From QHXW01 sp035280425 (lineage in GTDB: Bacteria; Acidobacteriota; Terriglobia; Bryobacterales; Bryobacteraceae), in NCBI GenBank assembly GCA_035280425.1, contig DATEFW010000025.1:186001-250000 (forward strand): 64,000 bases of DNA, given 5' to 3'. This document shows, in pieces, positions 16,569 through 25,320 of the stretch; positions within the stretch are counted from its first letter, which is position 1, and the number at the start of each line of letters is the position of its first letter. The notes beneath the pieces are model-generated. The model was not told the DNA's origin. It worked only from the letters and a program-made list of their open reading frames with translations, and made no database searches. The translations under genes were made by a program, and so were the position numbers.

Positions 16569-16968
16569 TCTGCGGAGTTTTGAACTTCTCGTCGATTTCC
16601 ACCTGGTACCCGCTGGCGAGCCGGTTGGTTTCGTTCGCCATGCCGGTCACCGCCATCAACTCTGCCAGCATCGCGTCCGTCATCCCGGCTTTGCGCGCAG
16701 CCGCGGTGTGCGATGCAATGCAGTAGGGGCATTGATTACTCGCGCTGACCGCCAGATAAATCATTTCTTTCGTGAGCGCATCGAGCGCCCCCGCCGCCAT
16801 GATTTCCTTGATGCTCTGCCACGTTCGCCGTAGCGTTGCAGGATCGTGCGCCAGCGCTTTCCAGAAATTGTTGATCCAGTCGGTTCGGCGCGTCTTCATG
16901 ATGTCGTCATAAACGGCGCGCACCTCCGGCGTGGCGTCTTTATATTCGATCAGTCCGAGCGTTGCCAT
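16540..16968 (-). CDS. Carboxymuconolactone decarboxylase / AhpD-like protein
   Basis: 142 residues from MATLGLIEYKDATPEVRAVYDDI, preceded by AAGGAG. NQCPYCIASHTAAARKAGMTDAMLAEL contains the CxxC and downstream His of AhpD-type alkylhydroperoxidases, and the order of helices matches the CMD fold. It probably acts as a small thiol-dependent peroxidase or reductase in the cytoplasm, with a trimeric or hexameric all-alpha fold. The C-terminus overlaps the convergent YciI gene. A TAGATT hexamer (16990-16985 on the minus strand) may be its -10. Confidence 0.88.
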   Translation of the reverse strand: MATLGLIEYKDATPEVRAVYDDIMKTRRTDWINNFWKALAHDPATLRRTWQSIKEIMAAGALDALTKEMIYLAVSASNQCPYCIASHTAAARKAGMTDAMLAELMAVTGMANETNRLASGYQVEIDEKFKTPQITRPGSSAG

Positions 16969-17003
16969 TTCGTCTCCTTGGGGCAATCTAGCACGCTGTC
17001 GGA

Positions 17004-17009
17004 TACAAT
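17004..17009 (+). promoter_or_regulatory. Putative -10 element TACAAT of the esterase gene
   Basis: TACAAT ends seven bases before the ATG at 17017. The spacer TTGTTTC has no Shine-Dalgarno. Confidence 0.5.
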
Positions 17010-17016
17010 TTGTTTC

Positions 17017-17865
17017 ATGTCCCGAATTTGCCTGCTGATCCTGTTCTGCGCCGGCTCGGCTTTTGCCATTGAGCAGAACGATGTCGAATTCGCGCGTCCG
17101 GGAGGCGTTCCTCTGACGCTCGATCTCAGCACGCCCGATGGAAATGGCCCGTTTCCCGCCGCCATCGTTGTTCACGGAGGAGGTTTTTCGCACGGCAACA
17201 AAAGATCGTATATCACGCCGCTATTCGGTCTTCTGTCCCATGCAGGCTTCGCCTGGTTTACCATCAATTACCGGCTCGCGCCGGATTACCAGTTTCCGGC
17301 GGCGGTAGATGATGTCGAAAACGCCGTCCGCTGGGTGAAGTCCCACGCTGCGAAATATCATGTAGACGCGAAACGCATTGCGTTGATCGGCGAATCTGCG
17401 GGCGGATACCTGGTGGCATATGCCGGCGCTCATCCCGGCCGGGGCGCGGAGGTCGCCGCAGTCGTGGATTTCTACGGCCCCAACGATCTGGTGCTCCAAA
17501 CCGAAAAGCGCCGCAGCGAGCCCGATGATCCTTCGAAACCGCACGATCCTGGATTACTGGAGTTTATGGGATTCAAAAGCTGGCACGATGCCGGCGTGGT
17601 CGAAAAGCTCCGTGCCGTCTCTCCGACTTCGTTCATCTCGAAACGCATGCCGCCGTTCCTTTTCATTCACGGTAATGATGACGAGCAGGTGCCTTATGAG
17701 CAGTCGCCCAAAATGTGCGAGGCCATGAGCAAGGCCGGGGCAGTCTGCGAAGTGATTACCGTCCCAGGCGGACGCCACGGCATGATGGGCTGGGACAAAG
17801 ATCCGGCAAAACAGAACTGGAAGACGGACATGGTCCGGTGGCTGAACCGCACCCTGAAGAACTAA
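17017..17865 (+). CDS. Secreted alpha/beta hydrolase (BD-FAE / acetyl-esterase type)
   Basis: 282 residues. The signal peptide is MSRICLLILFCAGSAFA. The hydrolase core shows the oxyanion-hole motif VVHGGGFSHGNK, the nucleophile elbow GESAGG (Ser of the triad), FLFIHGNDDEQVPYEQS with the acid Asp, and GGRHGMMGW with the catalytic His. YRLAPDYQFPAAVDDVENAVRWVKSHA is typical of the hormone-sensitive-lipase / BD-FAE branch that removes acetyl or feruloyl groups from polysaccharides. It is followed 28 bp later by a serine hydrolase with its own promoter-like hexamer. Confidence 0.9.
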   Translation: MSRICLLILFCAGSAFAIEQNDVEFARPGGVPLTLDLSTPDGNGPFPAAIVVHGGGFSHGNKRSYITPLFGLLSHAGFAWFTINYRLAPDYQFPAAVDDVENAVRWVKSHAAKYHVDAKRIALIGESAGGYLVAYAGAHPGRGAEVAAVVDFYGPNDLVLQTEKRRSEPDDPSKPHDPGLLEFMGFKSWHDAGVVEKLRAVSPTSFISKRMPPFLFIHGNDDEQVPYEQSPKMCEAMSKAGAVCEVITVPGGRHGMMGWDKDPAKQNWKTDMVRWLNRTLKN

Positions 17866-17881
17866 TCCGTTTCTGTCGCGA

Positions 17882-17887
17882 TATCAT
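17882..17887 (+). promoter_or_regulatory. Putative -10 element TATCAT of the beta-lactamase-like gene
   Basis: TATCAT ends six bases before the ATG at 17894. No Shine-Dalgarno is present in CTCTCA. Confidence 0.45.
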
Positions 17888-17893
17888 CTCTCA

Positions 17894-19507
17894 ATGCCTC
17901 GACGCCGTTCTGATCGCCTGCAACAAGCGCGCCACCTCACTATCCTGATCCTCGCGGCCGCCCTTAGTCTGCCGCTTCTGGCGCAACAGGCGCCGCTCGA
18001 AGATCTCGACGCCTACGTCGCCCAGTCGATGCGAACCTTTGATGTTCCCGGAATTGCCGTGGCCGTAGTCAAGGACGGCGAAGTCGTCGTGACGAAAGGA
18101 TACGGCGTACGGCACATCGGTGAAGCGGCGCCCGTGGATGCTCACACGCTGTTCGGCATCGCCTCGAACACGAAAGCATTCACCGCGGCCGCAATCGGAA
18201 TTCTTGTCGACGAAGGCAAACTCTCCTGGGATGATCCGGTAATTTCCCGCCTTCCCTGGTTTCAGATGTACGACCCGTATGTCACGCGCGAAATGACGGT
18301 GCGCGATCTGCTCTGTCACCGCTCCGGGCTTGGCCTCGGCGCCGGAGACCTGCTGTTCTGGCCGCCGTCCACATTTACCCGCGATGAGATCCTGCACCGG
18401 CTGCGCTTCGTCACGCCCGCTCACAGCTTTCGTAGCCGGTTCGCCTACAGCAATCTGATGTTCGTCGCGGCCGGTGAGGTTGTCGCGGCGGTCAGCGGCA
18501 TGCCTTGGGATCAATTCATCAGGCAGCGCATCTTCACGCCATTGGGAATGAATGAAAGCAACACCAGCGTCGCGTCGCTTCACCCGGGAGACGATGTCGC
18601 CACGCCGCATACAAGAATCGAAGGCAAGCTCCAGGCAATTCCCTTCACTAATCTAGACAATTCCGCCCCGGCCGGCGCAATCAATTCAAGCGTTACGGAT
18701 ATGTCCAAATGGGTGCTGGCGCAACTGGCTCACGGCAGCATTCCCCGCGCCCCAGGAGAAAAACGCCTGTTCTCCGAAAAGGTCAGCAAGGAAATGTGGT
18801 CCGCGCAGACCATCCTCCCGGTTTCTGACCCGCCAGCCGGCCTCGAAGCGCTGCGTGAAAATTTTTCCGCTTACGGGCTTGGACTGGGCCTCAGCGAGTT
18901 TCGCGCTCACAAGGTGGTCTGGCATACCGGCGGGCTTCCGGGATATGTTTCGCTGGTCATGATGATCCCGGACATTCATCTTGGCATCATCGTGCTGACC
19001 AATCAGGAAGCCACCGGCGCGTTCAGCGCGATCGGCCATCACATCGCCGATCGCTACCTCGGCGCGTCCGACACGGATTGGATCGCCGGCTACTACAAGC
19101 TTCAAGAGAAGCAGCGCGCGGACGCAGCCGAAAAGGTCGCCAAGCTGAGCACTGCGCGTAATACGGCCTCCAAGCCATCCCTCCCGCTTCCCAAATATGC
19201 GGGCGAATACCGCGACCGCTGGTATGGTGACGTGGCCATCACGTTCGAGCGCGACGCCCTCGTGCTGCGATTCGGTCACACCCCGAGTCTGGTGGCGGAT
19301 CTGAAGCACTGGCAGTACGACACCTTCGCAGCCCGTTGGCGTGACCGCAGCCTGGACGCCGACGCTTTTGTGACCTTTGCCCTGAATCCCGATGGAAATA
19401 TCAGCCAGATGAAGATGGTTCCAATCTCTCCATTAACGGACTTCAGCTTCGATTTTCAGGATCTGCTGTTCACGCCGGTGGCAAAAGAGGCCGGACCCCA
19501 CCCGTAA
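17894..19507 (+). CDS. Secreted serine hydrolase, class C beta-lactamase-like, with C-terminal DUF3471-type domain
   Basis: 537 residues. The signal peptide runs to about residue 31 (ILILAAALSLPLLAQQ). The penicillin-binding fold shows the SxxK motif SNTK (91-94), YSN (185-187, second triad element) and HTGG in VVWHTGGLPG (third element). The region after about residue 430 (LPLPKYAGEYRDRWYGDVAITFERDALVLRFG) is a beta-rich lipocalin-like domain as in DUF3471 proteins. Relatives are D-aminopeptidases, esterases or EstB-like enzymes, and not all hydrolyse beta-lactams. It probably acts in the periplasm on peptide or ester substrates. Stand-alone gene. Confidence 0.9.
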   Translation: MPRRRSDRLQQARHLTILILAAALSLPLLAQQAPLEDLDAYVAQSMRTFDVPGIAVAVVKDGEVVVTKGYGVRHIGEAAPVDAHTLFGIASNTKAFTAAAIGILVDEGKLSWDDPVISRLPWFQMYDPYVTREMTVRDLLCHRSGLGLGAGDLLFWPPSTFTRDEILHRLRFVTPAHSFRSRFAYSNLMFVAAGEVVAAVSGMPWDQFIRQRIFTPLGMNESNTSVASLHPGDDVATPHTRIEGKLQAIPFTNLDNSAPAGAINSSVTDMSKWVLAQLAHGSIPRAPGEKRLFSEKVSKEMWSAQTILPVSDPPAGLEALRENFSAYGLGLGLSEFRAHKVVWHTGGLPGYVSLVMMIPDIHLGIIVLTNQEATGAFSAIGHHIADRYLGASDTDWIAGYYKLQEKQRADAAEKVAKLSTARNTASKPSLPLPKYAGEYRDRWYGDVAITFERDALVLRFGHTPSLVADLKHWQYDTFAARWRDRSLDADAFVTFALNPDGNISQMKMVPISPLTDFSFDFQDLLFTPVAKEAGPHP

Positions 19508-19542
19508 ATCCATATTTTTCAGTGTGTTGCACAGCCGAAAGC

Positions 19543-19557
19543 GCTCCTGCCTGGAGC
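19543..19557. terminator. Hairpin downstream of the beta-lactamase-like gene
   Basis: GCTCC-TGCCT-GGAGC forms a 5-bp stem, 36 bp after the stop codon. No T-run follows. The loop matches that of the palindrome at 12538-12556. Confidence 0.3.
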
Positions 19558-19688
19558 TTGGGAATCGCCCCGTAGCATGCGCCTTCGAAAGTTGATAGCA
19601 TAGAATCGCGTTTGATTGGCCCGCAAAACCCGGCCGCGATTTCCGTCCTGCCTCGGAGAGCTAGCTATCAAACAGTAAGGAGTTTCAC

Positions 19689-19988
19689 TTGAAAAGAATC
19701 TTTGTGGGCAACTTGGATTTCGGCGCGACCGAGGATACGATCCGCACGCTCTTCGCGCCGTACGGAAACGTGGAAGGTGTAAACCTGATAACCGACCGGG
19801 ACACGGGCCGTTCGCGCGGTTTCGCGTTCGTCGAGATGGCGGATGCCGATGCAGATAAAGCAATTAAGGCATTGAATGGCACCAATATGGGCGGCCGCTC
19901 TCTCAACATCAACGAAGCACGTCCGAAGGTCGATCGGGCTGGCCATGGGGGCAGCCGGGGAGGCCGTGACCGCGGACCGCGCTGGTAA
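19689..19988 (+). CDS. RRM-domain RNA-binding protein (glycine-rich tail)
   Basis: 99 residues, translated from a TTG at 19689 that is preceded at good distance by AAGGAG (19677-19682). The RNA-recognition motif has RNP2 IFVGNL (4-9) and RNP1 RGFAFVEM (43-50), with GNVEGVNLITDRDTGRSRGFAFV like cyanobacterial Rbp proteins. The last 20 residues are Gly/Arg-rich (GHGGSRGGRDRGPRW), a flexible RNA-binding tail. Bacterial single-RRM proteins bind mRNA and are often cold-induced. A 180-bp leader region lies upstream. Confidence 0.93.
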   Translation: MKRIFVGNLDFGATEDTIRTLFAPYGNVEGVNLITDRDTGRSRGFAFVEMADADADKAIKALNGTNMGGRSLNINEARPKVDRAGHGGSRGGRDRGPRW

Positions 19989-20053
19989 GCAAAGCGAATT
20001 ACGGACCGGCTGACGCCTCTTGCGTCTCAGTCGGCGAAAAGAAAGGGTAAGGT

Positions 20054-20275
20054 ATGGCCTCGCGTTCACGCACTACATTTAAGAAACGCCAGAAAGAACT
20101 CAACCGCCAGGAAAAGCAGCGCGAAAAAGCTGCTAAGCGGATGCAGCGCAAGCTGGAAAAGCGTGCACTAGAGGCCGGCGGGGCTCCGGGCGTCGAAGGT
20201 TCCGAATCTGTCGACGCGCCGCAGACCGAGGATGAATTGGAAGTCTCAGCTCCGTCATCCAACCACGAGGGGTAA
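20054..20275 (+). CDS. Small basic/acidic two-part protein, unknown
   Basis: 73 residues. The first 40 are extremely rich in Lys, Arg and Gln (KKRQKELNRQEKQREKAAKR), predicted to form one charged helix. The last 30 are acidic and disordered (GVEGSESVDAPQTEDELE). Small proteins of this type occur next to RRM genes in related genomes as far as I can recall, but I cannot confirm that here. It follows the RRM gene by 65 bp on the same strand, preceded by AAGGTA. It may bind nucleic acid or ribosomes (inference only). Confidence 0.6.
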   Translation: MASRSRTTFKKRQKELNRQEKQREKAAKRMQRKLEKRALEAGGAPGVEGSESVDAPQTEDELEVSAPSSNHEG

Positions 20276-20324
20276 CTGCTCGTCAGTATCTTTGAAAGCG
20301 GCCGCCGGAAACTTTCAGATCTGA

Positions 20325-20330
20325 TACGAT
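20325..20330 (+). promoter_or_regulatory. Putative -10 element TACGAT
   Basis: TACGAT ends eight bases before the ATG at 20339. CGTCTCTA lacks a Shine-Dalgarno. Confidence 0.4.
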
Positions 20331-20338
20331 CGTCTCTA

Positions 20339-20713
20339 ATGGTCGGGCATATGAGGATGCCCAAGCACGGAGTCTTGATGTGCCTGGCAGCGGTTGCCCT
20401 TTGCGCACAAGACGTTAAAACTATCCAACGTGACGAGCCTGCGGCGCATCCCTACATGTCCGAAGAAGCGGTGCGGCGGGCGATGGAGCGCCTCGCCGGT
20501 GCCACTGGCCTCTGCGCCCGGAAGGCGCGGGAATTTGTCCGCCGCTTTTCACCTCAATCTTTCCAAGAGCTCAATTCGCCGAAGGCCTGCGCGGTTCCGC
20601 TGCTCGAAGCACCGGCGCCTGAAGATCGGCATTTCACCATGCCCGCGGTGCGCCTGGCGGAACTCCTGTCTCGTATGCCCGAGGCCCAACTGCCGGCGGC
20701 CCCGTGTGCTTAG
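20339..20713 (+). CDS. Small secreted protein, unknown
   Basis: 124 residues. MVGHMRMPKHGVLMCLAAVALCAQD looks like a signal peptide. MRMPKHG (20351) is an alternative start. The mature part has SEEAVRRAMERLAGATGLCARKAREFVRRFSPQSF and a Pro-rich C-terminus (PLLEAPAPEDRHFTMPAVRL). Four cysteines remain after the leader. Codon use resembles the neighbours. I recognise no family. It is separated from the YkgJ-type gene by 42 bp. Confidence 0.6.
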   Translation: MVGHMRMPKHGVLMCLAAVALCAQDVKTIQRDEPAAHPYMSEEAVRRAMERLAGATGLCARKAREFVRRFSPQSFQELNSPKACAVPLLEAPAPEDRHFTMPAVRLAELLSRMPEAQLPAAPCA

Positions 20714-20755
20714 CGGGCACCCAGCACCGGGGCCTATCCTGATAATGAAAGCCGG

Positions 20756-21406
20756 ATGAGCGCTTCGGGATCATCAAAGCGGCTCGATTCTGCCGACCAG
20801 CTTTTGCTCCAAATCATCGATTCTTCCTTCGCCGACGCCGCGCGCCGCAGTGGGAACCATCTTGCATGTCGCGTCGGTTGCACGGAGTGCTGCATCGGCC
20901 CGTTCCCCGTCACCATGCTGGATGCCCGCCGGCTGCGCAACAGCCTCGCCGAACTGGAAACGCAAGAGCCCGCGCGTGCTGCAAAAATCCTCCGCCGCGC
21001 CGGTGAGAATGCCGCGATGATGAAGGCCGATTTTCCAGGCGACCCGCAGAGCGGCGTGCTCCATGAAGGTGTCGGGACCGATCATCCGTTCTGGGCCCGC
21101 CACGGCGATCTTCCCTGCCCGGCTCTCGATCCGGACGCCGGCGCGTGCGAACTTTATTCCGCGCGGCCGCTCACTTGCCGGACCTTCGGCCCTCCCGTCC
21201 AGGTCGGCGACCAGCTACTTCCGCACTGCCGCTTGTGTTTCACAAACGCATCGCAGCAGGAGATCGAATCGTGCCGCATGGATGTTGACCCTGACGGAGT
21301 CGAGCGCACAGTGTTGGACCAACTGGGAACCACAACCGGAGAACGCGGCAAAACCTTGATCGCTTTCGCGCTGGCAAGTCAGCGCTCGATCACCGCGATC
21401 TCGTAG
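20756..21406 (+). CDS. YkgJ-family cysteine cluster protein
   Basis: 216 residues. The defining cluster Cx3Cx2CC is at Cys38, Cys42, Cys45 and Cys46 (CRVGCTECCIG). A second set follows in CPALDPDAGACELYSARPLTCRTFG and HCRLCF. These cysteines are thought to bind zinc or an Fe-S cluster. The family's function is unknown, although some members are encoded near flagellar genes. The last 28 bp overlap the 3' end of the oppositely oriented glycoside-hydrolase-like gene. Confidence 0.88.
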   Translation: MSASGSSKRLDSADQLLLQIIDSSFADAARRSGNHLACRVGCTECCIGPFPVTMLDARRLRNSLAELETQEPARAAKILRRAGENAAMMKADFPGDPQSGVLHEGVGTDHPFWARHGDLPCPALDPDAGACELYSARPLTCRTFGPPVQVGDQLLPHCRLCFTNASQQEIESCRMDVDPDGVERTVLDQLGTTTGERGKTLIAFALASQRSITAIS

Positions 21407-23493
21407 TCCCGGACGCCCGGAACGGTGAACTCCGCAAAGCGGCCGTCACGCTTTAATCCAACCGTTATTCCCGCGCGCAGCAGCTCCACCCGGCTTCCGT
21501 TTACGCCTTCCGGCAGCTCGGCGCGAACCCGCTGCTCTCCAACCGGATACGTTTCGGTGAACCAGCCGCGCAGCATGTTGGGATTGGTGTAGTTCAACAG
21601 ATGCAGCGCAAACCCCGGCTCCGTCTCCCAGGCGAACATTTCGAGCATGCCATCGCCCTCGACCGTGACCGGCGCGCTATCCCTGACCAGCCACCGCACG
21701 GCATTCCGTAACAGCCGGCTGAGATCGGGATTGCCGGAGCGCCAGAAGCTGCGGCCGATGTCGCCCGGAATGTAGACCAGGCGGCTTCCGCCGTGCTCCC
21801 GCAGCACGATCGCCGCCTCATTCGTCACCGGCGTCCGCGGATAAACCATCTCCGGTGGATATGCGGGGTACGGCGGCATCACCGCTAGAACCAATTCCGC
21901 GCCGGGCGCTTCGGCCGGCACGCGAAATTCCGCTCCGGGAAGCACCGCGGTATTCTCGAATCCGCGCAGGATTTCGTGATTCCGCAGAATGCGCGCGTAA
22001 TACGCATTGCCCTTCGGCCCTTCGATGTCGCCCGTCTTGTGCATTCCGAACAGCTTCGCGAGCCCAAAATCGCCGCGCGTCTTCCCGCGCTCATCGTACA
22101 AGCCGGTTTCGAAAGTCGCGAGCACCGACCCTCCGGCAGCCGCGTAAGCCTCGATTTGCCGGCACTGCGCATCGTCCAGCAGCGCCACATTCGGCAGCGC
22201 TAGCACCGCATACTTGCGAAGCGTCTCCGGAGCCAAATCGTCTTCATGCACGAAATCGAATGGGTATCTCGTTTCGAGCAGCACATAATACAGACCTTGC
22301 AGGAATTCCGTCGCATCGCCGCCGCCCTCCGGTTTGTAAAACGCATTCCCGCGCTCGGAAAAGACTACGCCGATATTGGCAATCGACCGCAGGTTGACGA
22401 AATGCCGCTCGTGCGCCGCGATCCAGTCGTAAAACCGGCGCCCCGTTTCACGCCAGCGCTGATCTTTCGGCGCGCCGCCCAGCCAGTGATACCACGGCAC
22501 CATGCCGCTGGCCGTCGTCTGCGCGAGCCACATGGTGGCTTCTTCCGGCGCTTTCGAGGTGTGCCGCCAGAGCGGATGGCTGGTTGCATAAGACCCGGTC
22601 ACATTAGTAATCGTGCGGCCCTTCATGACGCACTGCGCCACGCGCCCCTGCTGCGCGCAATCCCAGATTGGCGTCGAGCCGCTCCGCCCCTGGTGATCCG
22701 CATTGAACCATCCGGCGACTCCGGCCACCTGCTTCAAATCCAGCGACGCGTGAATCCCACCGCCGAGATTCCCGACGTAAACGCTGTCCCACTTCTTCTC
22801 TTTCGCCGCGCCATCCCATAATTTCCAGATCTCGAGCACGCGCGCCAGGTGCCGGTCGCGGAATTCGGGATTGTTCGGATCCCCAAATCCGCGGCATTCC
22901 GCGCAATGGCAGGCTGCCGGCCTTCCGGTGCCCGGCCACCCGTTGGTGAAAAAGCCATCGACGTCGTAAAGCGAGTTGATTTCGCGGATGATCGTCGGCA
23001 TCTGCTCGGTGAAATACGGCGAGTACATGCAGGTTTTGAAAAGCTCCGGCGATTGATCGTGGCGAACCGGCGAGCCGTCCTGGTTCCGTTCAAACCACTC
23101 CGGATGCGCCTTCCAGGCTTCCTCCCAGGCATAGTTGCAATCCATGCGCGCCACTACGCGAATGCCCCGCTGCTTGGCAGCCTTGGAAAAATCGCCGAAC
23201 AGATCGTGCGACCCCAGATACTGGCTTCTGTGATGATATGGAATGCGGGTGGGATAGAACGCCACGATGCCGCCGGCGTTCAGCAGCAGGGCGTTGATCT
23301 TGAGGCTCGTCCAGTAATCCAGCCACGCATTGATATCCAGCTCGATCGGATCGCGCTCGTTGAAATTGATCTGCCCGCAGCGCCGCATGGTGCGGTACCA
23401 GGGAGTGCGCTCGTCGCCCGGCGTGGCGAATAGTGCCGGATTGCCGAACAAAGCGCCGGAAAGCGCAAACAGGTCGCGGCGGGAGATAGCCAT
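21379..23493 (-). CDS. Large Tat-exported glycoside-hydrolase-like protein (GHL6/GH42-trimerisation type)
   Basis: 704 residues from MAISRRDLFALSGALFGNP, a twin-arginine leader. The N-terminal TIM barrel includes LKINALLLNAGGIVAFYPT, RGIRVVARMDCNYAWEEAWKAHPEWFERNQDGSP and DVDGFFTNGWPGTG, as in alpha-amylase-like hypothetical glycosyl hydrolase 6. A CHCAEC pair (CxxC) sits near the middle. The second half (LRKYAVLALPNVALLDDAQCRQIEAYAAAGGSVLATFETG) matches the class I glutamine-amidotransferase-like GH42 trimerisation domain, and the end is a beta sandwich. Substrate is unknown. It lies 61 bp downstream of the glycosyltransferase gene on the same strand. Confidence 0.8.
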   Translation of the reverse strand: MAISRRDLFALSGALFGNPALFATPGDERTPWYRTMRRCGQINFNERDPIELDINAWLDYWTSLKINALLLNAGGIVAFYPTRIPYHHRSQYLGSHDLFGDFSKAAKQRGIRVVARMDCNYAWEEAWKAHPEWFERNQDGSPVRHDQSPELFKTCMYSPYFTEQMPTIIREINSLYDVDGFFTNGWPGTGRPAACHCAECRGFGDPNNPEFRDRHLARVLEIWKLWDGAAKEKKWDSVYVGNLGGGIHASLDLKQVAGVAGWFNADHQGRSGSTPIWDCAQQGRVAQCVMKGRTITNVTGSYATSHPLWRHTSKAPEEATMWLAQTTASGMVPWYHWLGGAPKDQRWRETGRRFYDWIAAHERHFVNLRSIANIGVVFSERGNAFYKPEGGGDATEFLQGLYYVLLETRYPFDFVHEDDLAPETLRKYAVLALPNVALLDDAQCRQIEAYAAAGGSVLATFETGLYDERGKTRGDFGLAKLFGMHKTGDIEGPKGNAYYARILRNHEILRGFENTAVLPGAEFRVPAEAPGAELVLAVMPPYPAYPPEMVYPRTPVTNEAAIVLREHGGSRLVYIPGDIGRSFWRSGNPDLSRLLRNAVRWLVRDSAPVTVEGDGMLEMFAWETEPGFALHLLNYTNPNMLRGWFTETYPVGEQRVRAELPEGVNGSRVELLRAGITVGLKRDGRFAEFTVPGVRDYEIAVIER

Positions 23494-23554
23494 CGTGGTT
23501 TCCGAAAAACCATCGTAACGCCTCGGAAATCGGGACGCAGGATTCGCTCCCAAT

Positions 23555-24613
23555 TCACACGATGTGGCTCTCCTGCGGCGACAATTCCGGCGAATCTTCG
23601 TTGCGATCGCGAAAATACGCGCGGATCTGGTCGCGGAGGCGCGGCTTGTTTCCAGTCAATTGATAAACGCCCTGCCAATCGCGCGCGATATCCGTCCGCG
23701 GGTCGAAGTTATTGTCCAGCAGGATTCGCCAGCGGCTGCCGTAAGACCGCGAGACTTTCGATCCGTGGAAATAGTGGATCGCATGGTTTTCCACGTACCC
23801 GATGTTCTGTTTGAGCGCCGCCGCGCGCGCCTGCCAGCGTAAGACCGCGTCCACATACGGCCGGCCGCACCATTTGACCTCGGCAGCAGCATCCACCGCG
23901 CCCACGAGACCAAAGGCCATGTGCCAGTCGCCCGATCCCAGAACGCAGGTATCGAGCAGCCCGCCCACGGCATCAAATGCCGAGCGCCGGAATGCCCATG
24001 CGCCTCCTGTAGCACCCACGGACCAGCCCGGGGTTTTAGCCCCGGCCCTTGCCGCCCCGTAATATCCATAGGACGCGGCGGCTGCAGCGCGCAGGGTCGC
24101 CCGGTAATCGGGCTGCGAACGTCCTTTCAGATAACTGAACGCAAAACCCGGCATCATGCGAAACGGCCGTTGCTCCGCCGAGAGGTCCGCGTAACTGGAG
24201 AAGAGCTGCACGAAATCGTAGTGCTGGAGCTGATGAATGGCTTCGAGCGCCCAATCCCGCCGGGTCATGTGGAAATCGCCGTCGATCACCGCACCGTATT
24301 GCCACCCAGGCGGAAATCGCTGCACGACCAGGTTCAAAATGTTTTCCTTGTGCCATAACTCGTGCGAAGTCCTGAGCTGCACGTCATTGGGATCATTGCC
24401 AGTCACCTCAAAGGGTCGCGCACCGTAAGCCAGTTCGCCCACGTGCAGAACCACGTTTGCACTAGCCTCCATGTGCTGGCGAAAATCGTTCATCAGGATG
24501 CGGCGGCGCGCCCAGCGAACCGGGTTGCTGTACGCGACTGCTACGTGAAGCGTTTGCTCCCCGGACCACGCCTGCCATGGCGCATGGACGTCGGGGTGTT
24601 TCGTTTGAATCAT
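23555..24613 (-). CDS. GT-A type glycosyltransferase-like protein
   Basis: 352 residues, no signal peptide. VAVAYSNPVRWARRRILMNDFRQHMEA is the opening Rossmann-like half. GAVIDGDFHMTRRDWALEAI carries a DxD-type metal and nucleotide-sugar motif (Asp111, Asp113). A later acceptor-side segment GATGGAWAFRRSAFDAVGGLLDTCVLGSGDWHMAFGLVG resembles the GGxxxxRR...GEDxD region of GT2 enzymes. GYVENHAIHYFHGSK is the usual C-terminal His-containing loop. Donor and acceptor are unknown. Upstream is a 700-bp region shared with the divergent pilin gene. Confidence 0.75.
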   Translation of the reverse strand: MIQTKHPDVHAPWQAWSGEQTLHVAVAYSNPVRWARRRILMNDFRQHMEASANVVLHVGELAYGARPFEVTGNDPNDVQLRTSHELWHKENILNLVVQRFPPGWQYGAVIDGDFHMTRRDWALEAIHQLQHYDFVQLFSSYADLSAEQRPFRMMPGFAFSYLKGRSQPDYRATLRAAAAASYGYYGAARAGAKTPGWSVGATGGAWAFRRSAFDAVGGLLDTCVLGSGDWHMAFGLVGAVDAAAEVKWCGRPYVDAVLRWQARAAALKQNIGYVENHAIHYFHGSKVSRSYGSRWRILLDNNFDPRTDIARDWQGVYQLTGNKPRLRDQIRAYFRDRNEDSPELSPQESHIV

Positions 24614-25320
24614 TCAATCCTCTGAAGCAGCGGCCTGTCGAGAGACACAGCCGCTCACGATGGGCGTACAACCCGGTTGGATGGCAATCGGAAAAGGTTA
24701 CGACGGGCGCTCGTTCCAGCCTGCTCGGAGGAGCATCTGGCCACCATCAGTGTAGCACGCGTGTCACGTGCCAACGGGCCGGTAATTCGCGCCCGACATC
24801 TCGGTTAAAAGGGGTATGCTCTCAAATCGCGTCATTGCTGGAGGCTTTAGGAACAGAACGAATCTTGTTATGGCCGCTATTTCTACAGTTTGACCAGGAG
24901 CGCGGCCGGCGGCAACGCAAGCTGCTTCGAGCCTGGTCAGCCCGCCGCTGGACGGAACTCCGATGATCGAAGATGTGCGGAAGCCTTGTGACCGCCTCAG
25001 CGGACGCCACACGCAACCAGCCGCTGCCCGGAACCGCAGAAAGGGCGGGCGGCGCACCTGCCTGGGGAAAACCCGCGGAAATGACTATCGACGTTTACCG
25101 TCAACCATTCCATCCGATAGCGGAAATAACTCTTCGAGCTGGTTAAGAGTGCACTGCTATCCAAATAACACAAGCAAAAGATACCGTCCGCCGTTCCAAA
25201 AGATACCATCCGAGTTTTGCGGCAAGGCTTTAGCATCGACGAAGCGGGCAGAGGCGACTCGGGCGCAAACCGCGAGGCTTTTCCAGATCAACTATCTCTT
25301 AAGGAGGAATTGAAACCGTG
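24614..25320. other. Long non-coding region upstream of the pilin gene
   Basis: No convincing gene was found in about 700 bp between a glycosyltransferase and a pilin. An inverted repeat GGCACG...CGTGC lies near 24755-24772. Two 16-bp direct repeats (one mismatch) are at 25175-25190 and 25197-25212, with a 22-bp period, so they would lie on the same DNA face and could be operator sites. AAGGAGGA (25301-25308) precedes the pilin start. Confidence 0.5.
25175..25212. repeat. Two 16-bp direct repeats 22 bp apart
   Basis: Copies at 25175-25190 and 25197-25212 read CAAAAGATACC(G/A)TCCG with one mismatch. A 22-bp period equals two helical turns. They lie about 110-145 bp before the pilin start. Confidence 0.6.

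Noticed and set aside
24758..24774. Second sigma-54-like site TTGGCACG on the minus strand before the glycosyltransferase
   Set aside because: The -12 half is ACGCG and the site is part of a palindrome; only the -24 half fits well.
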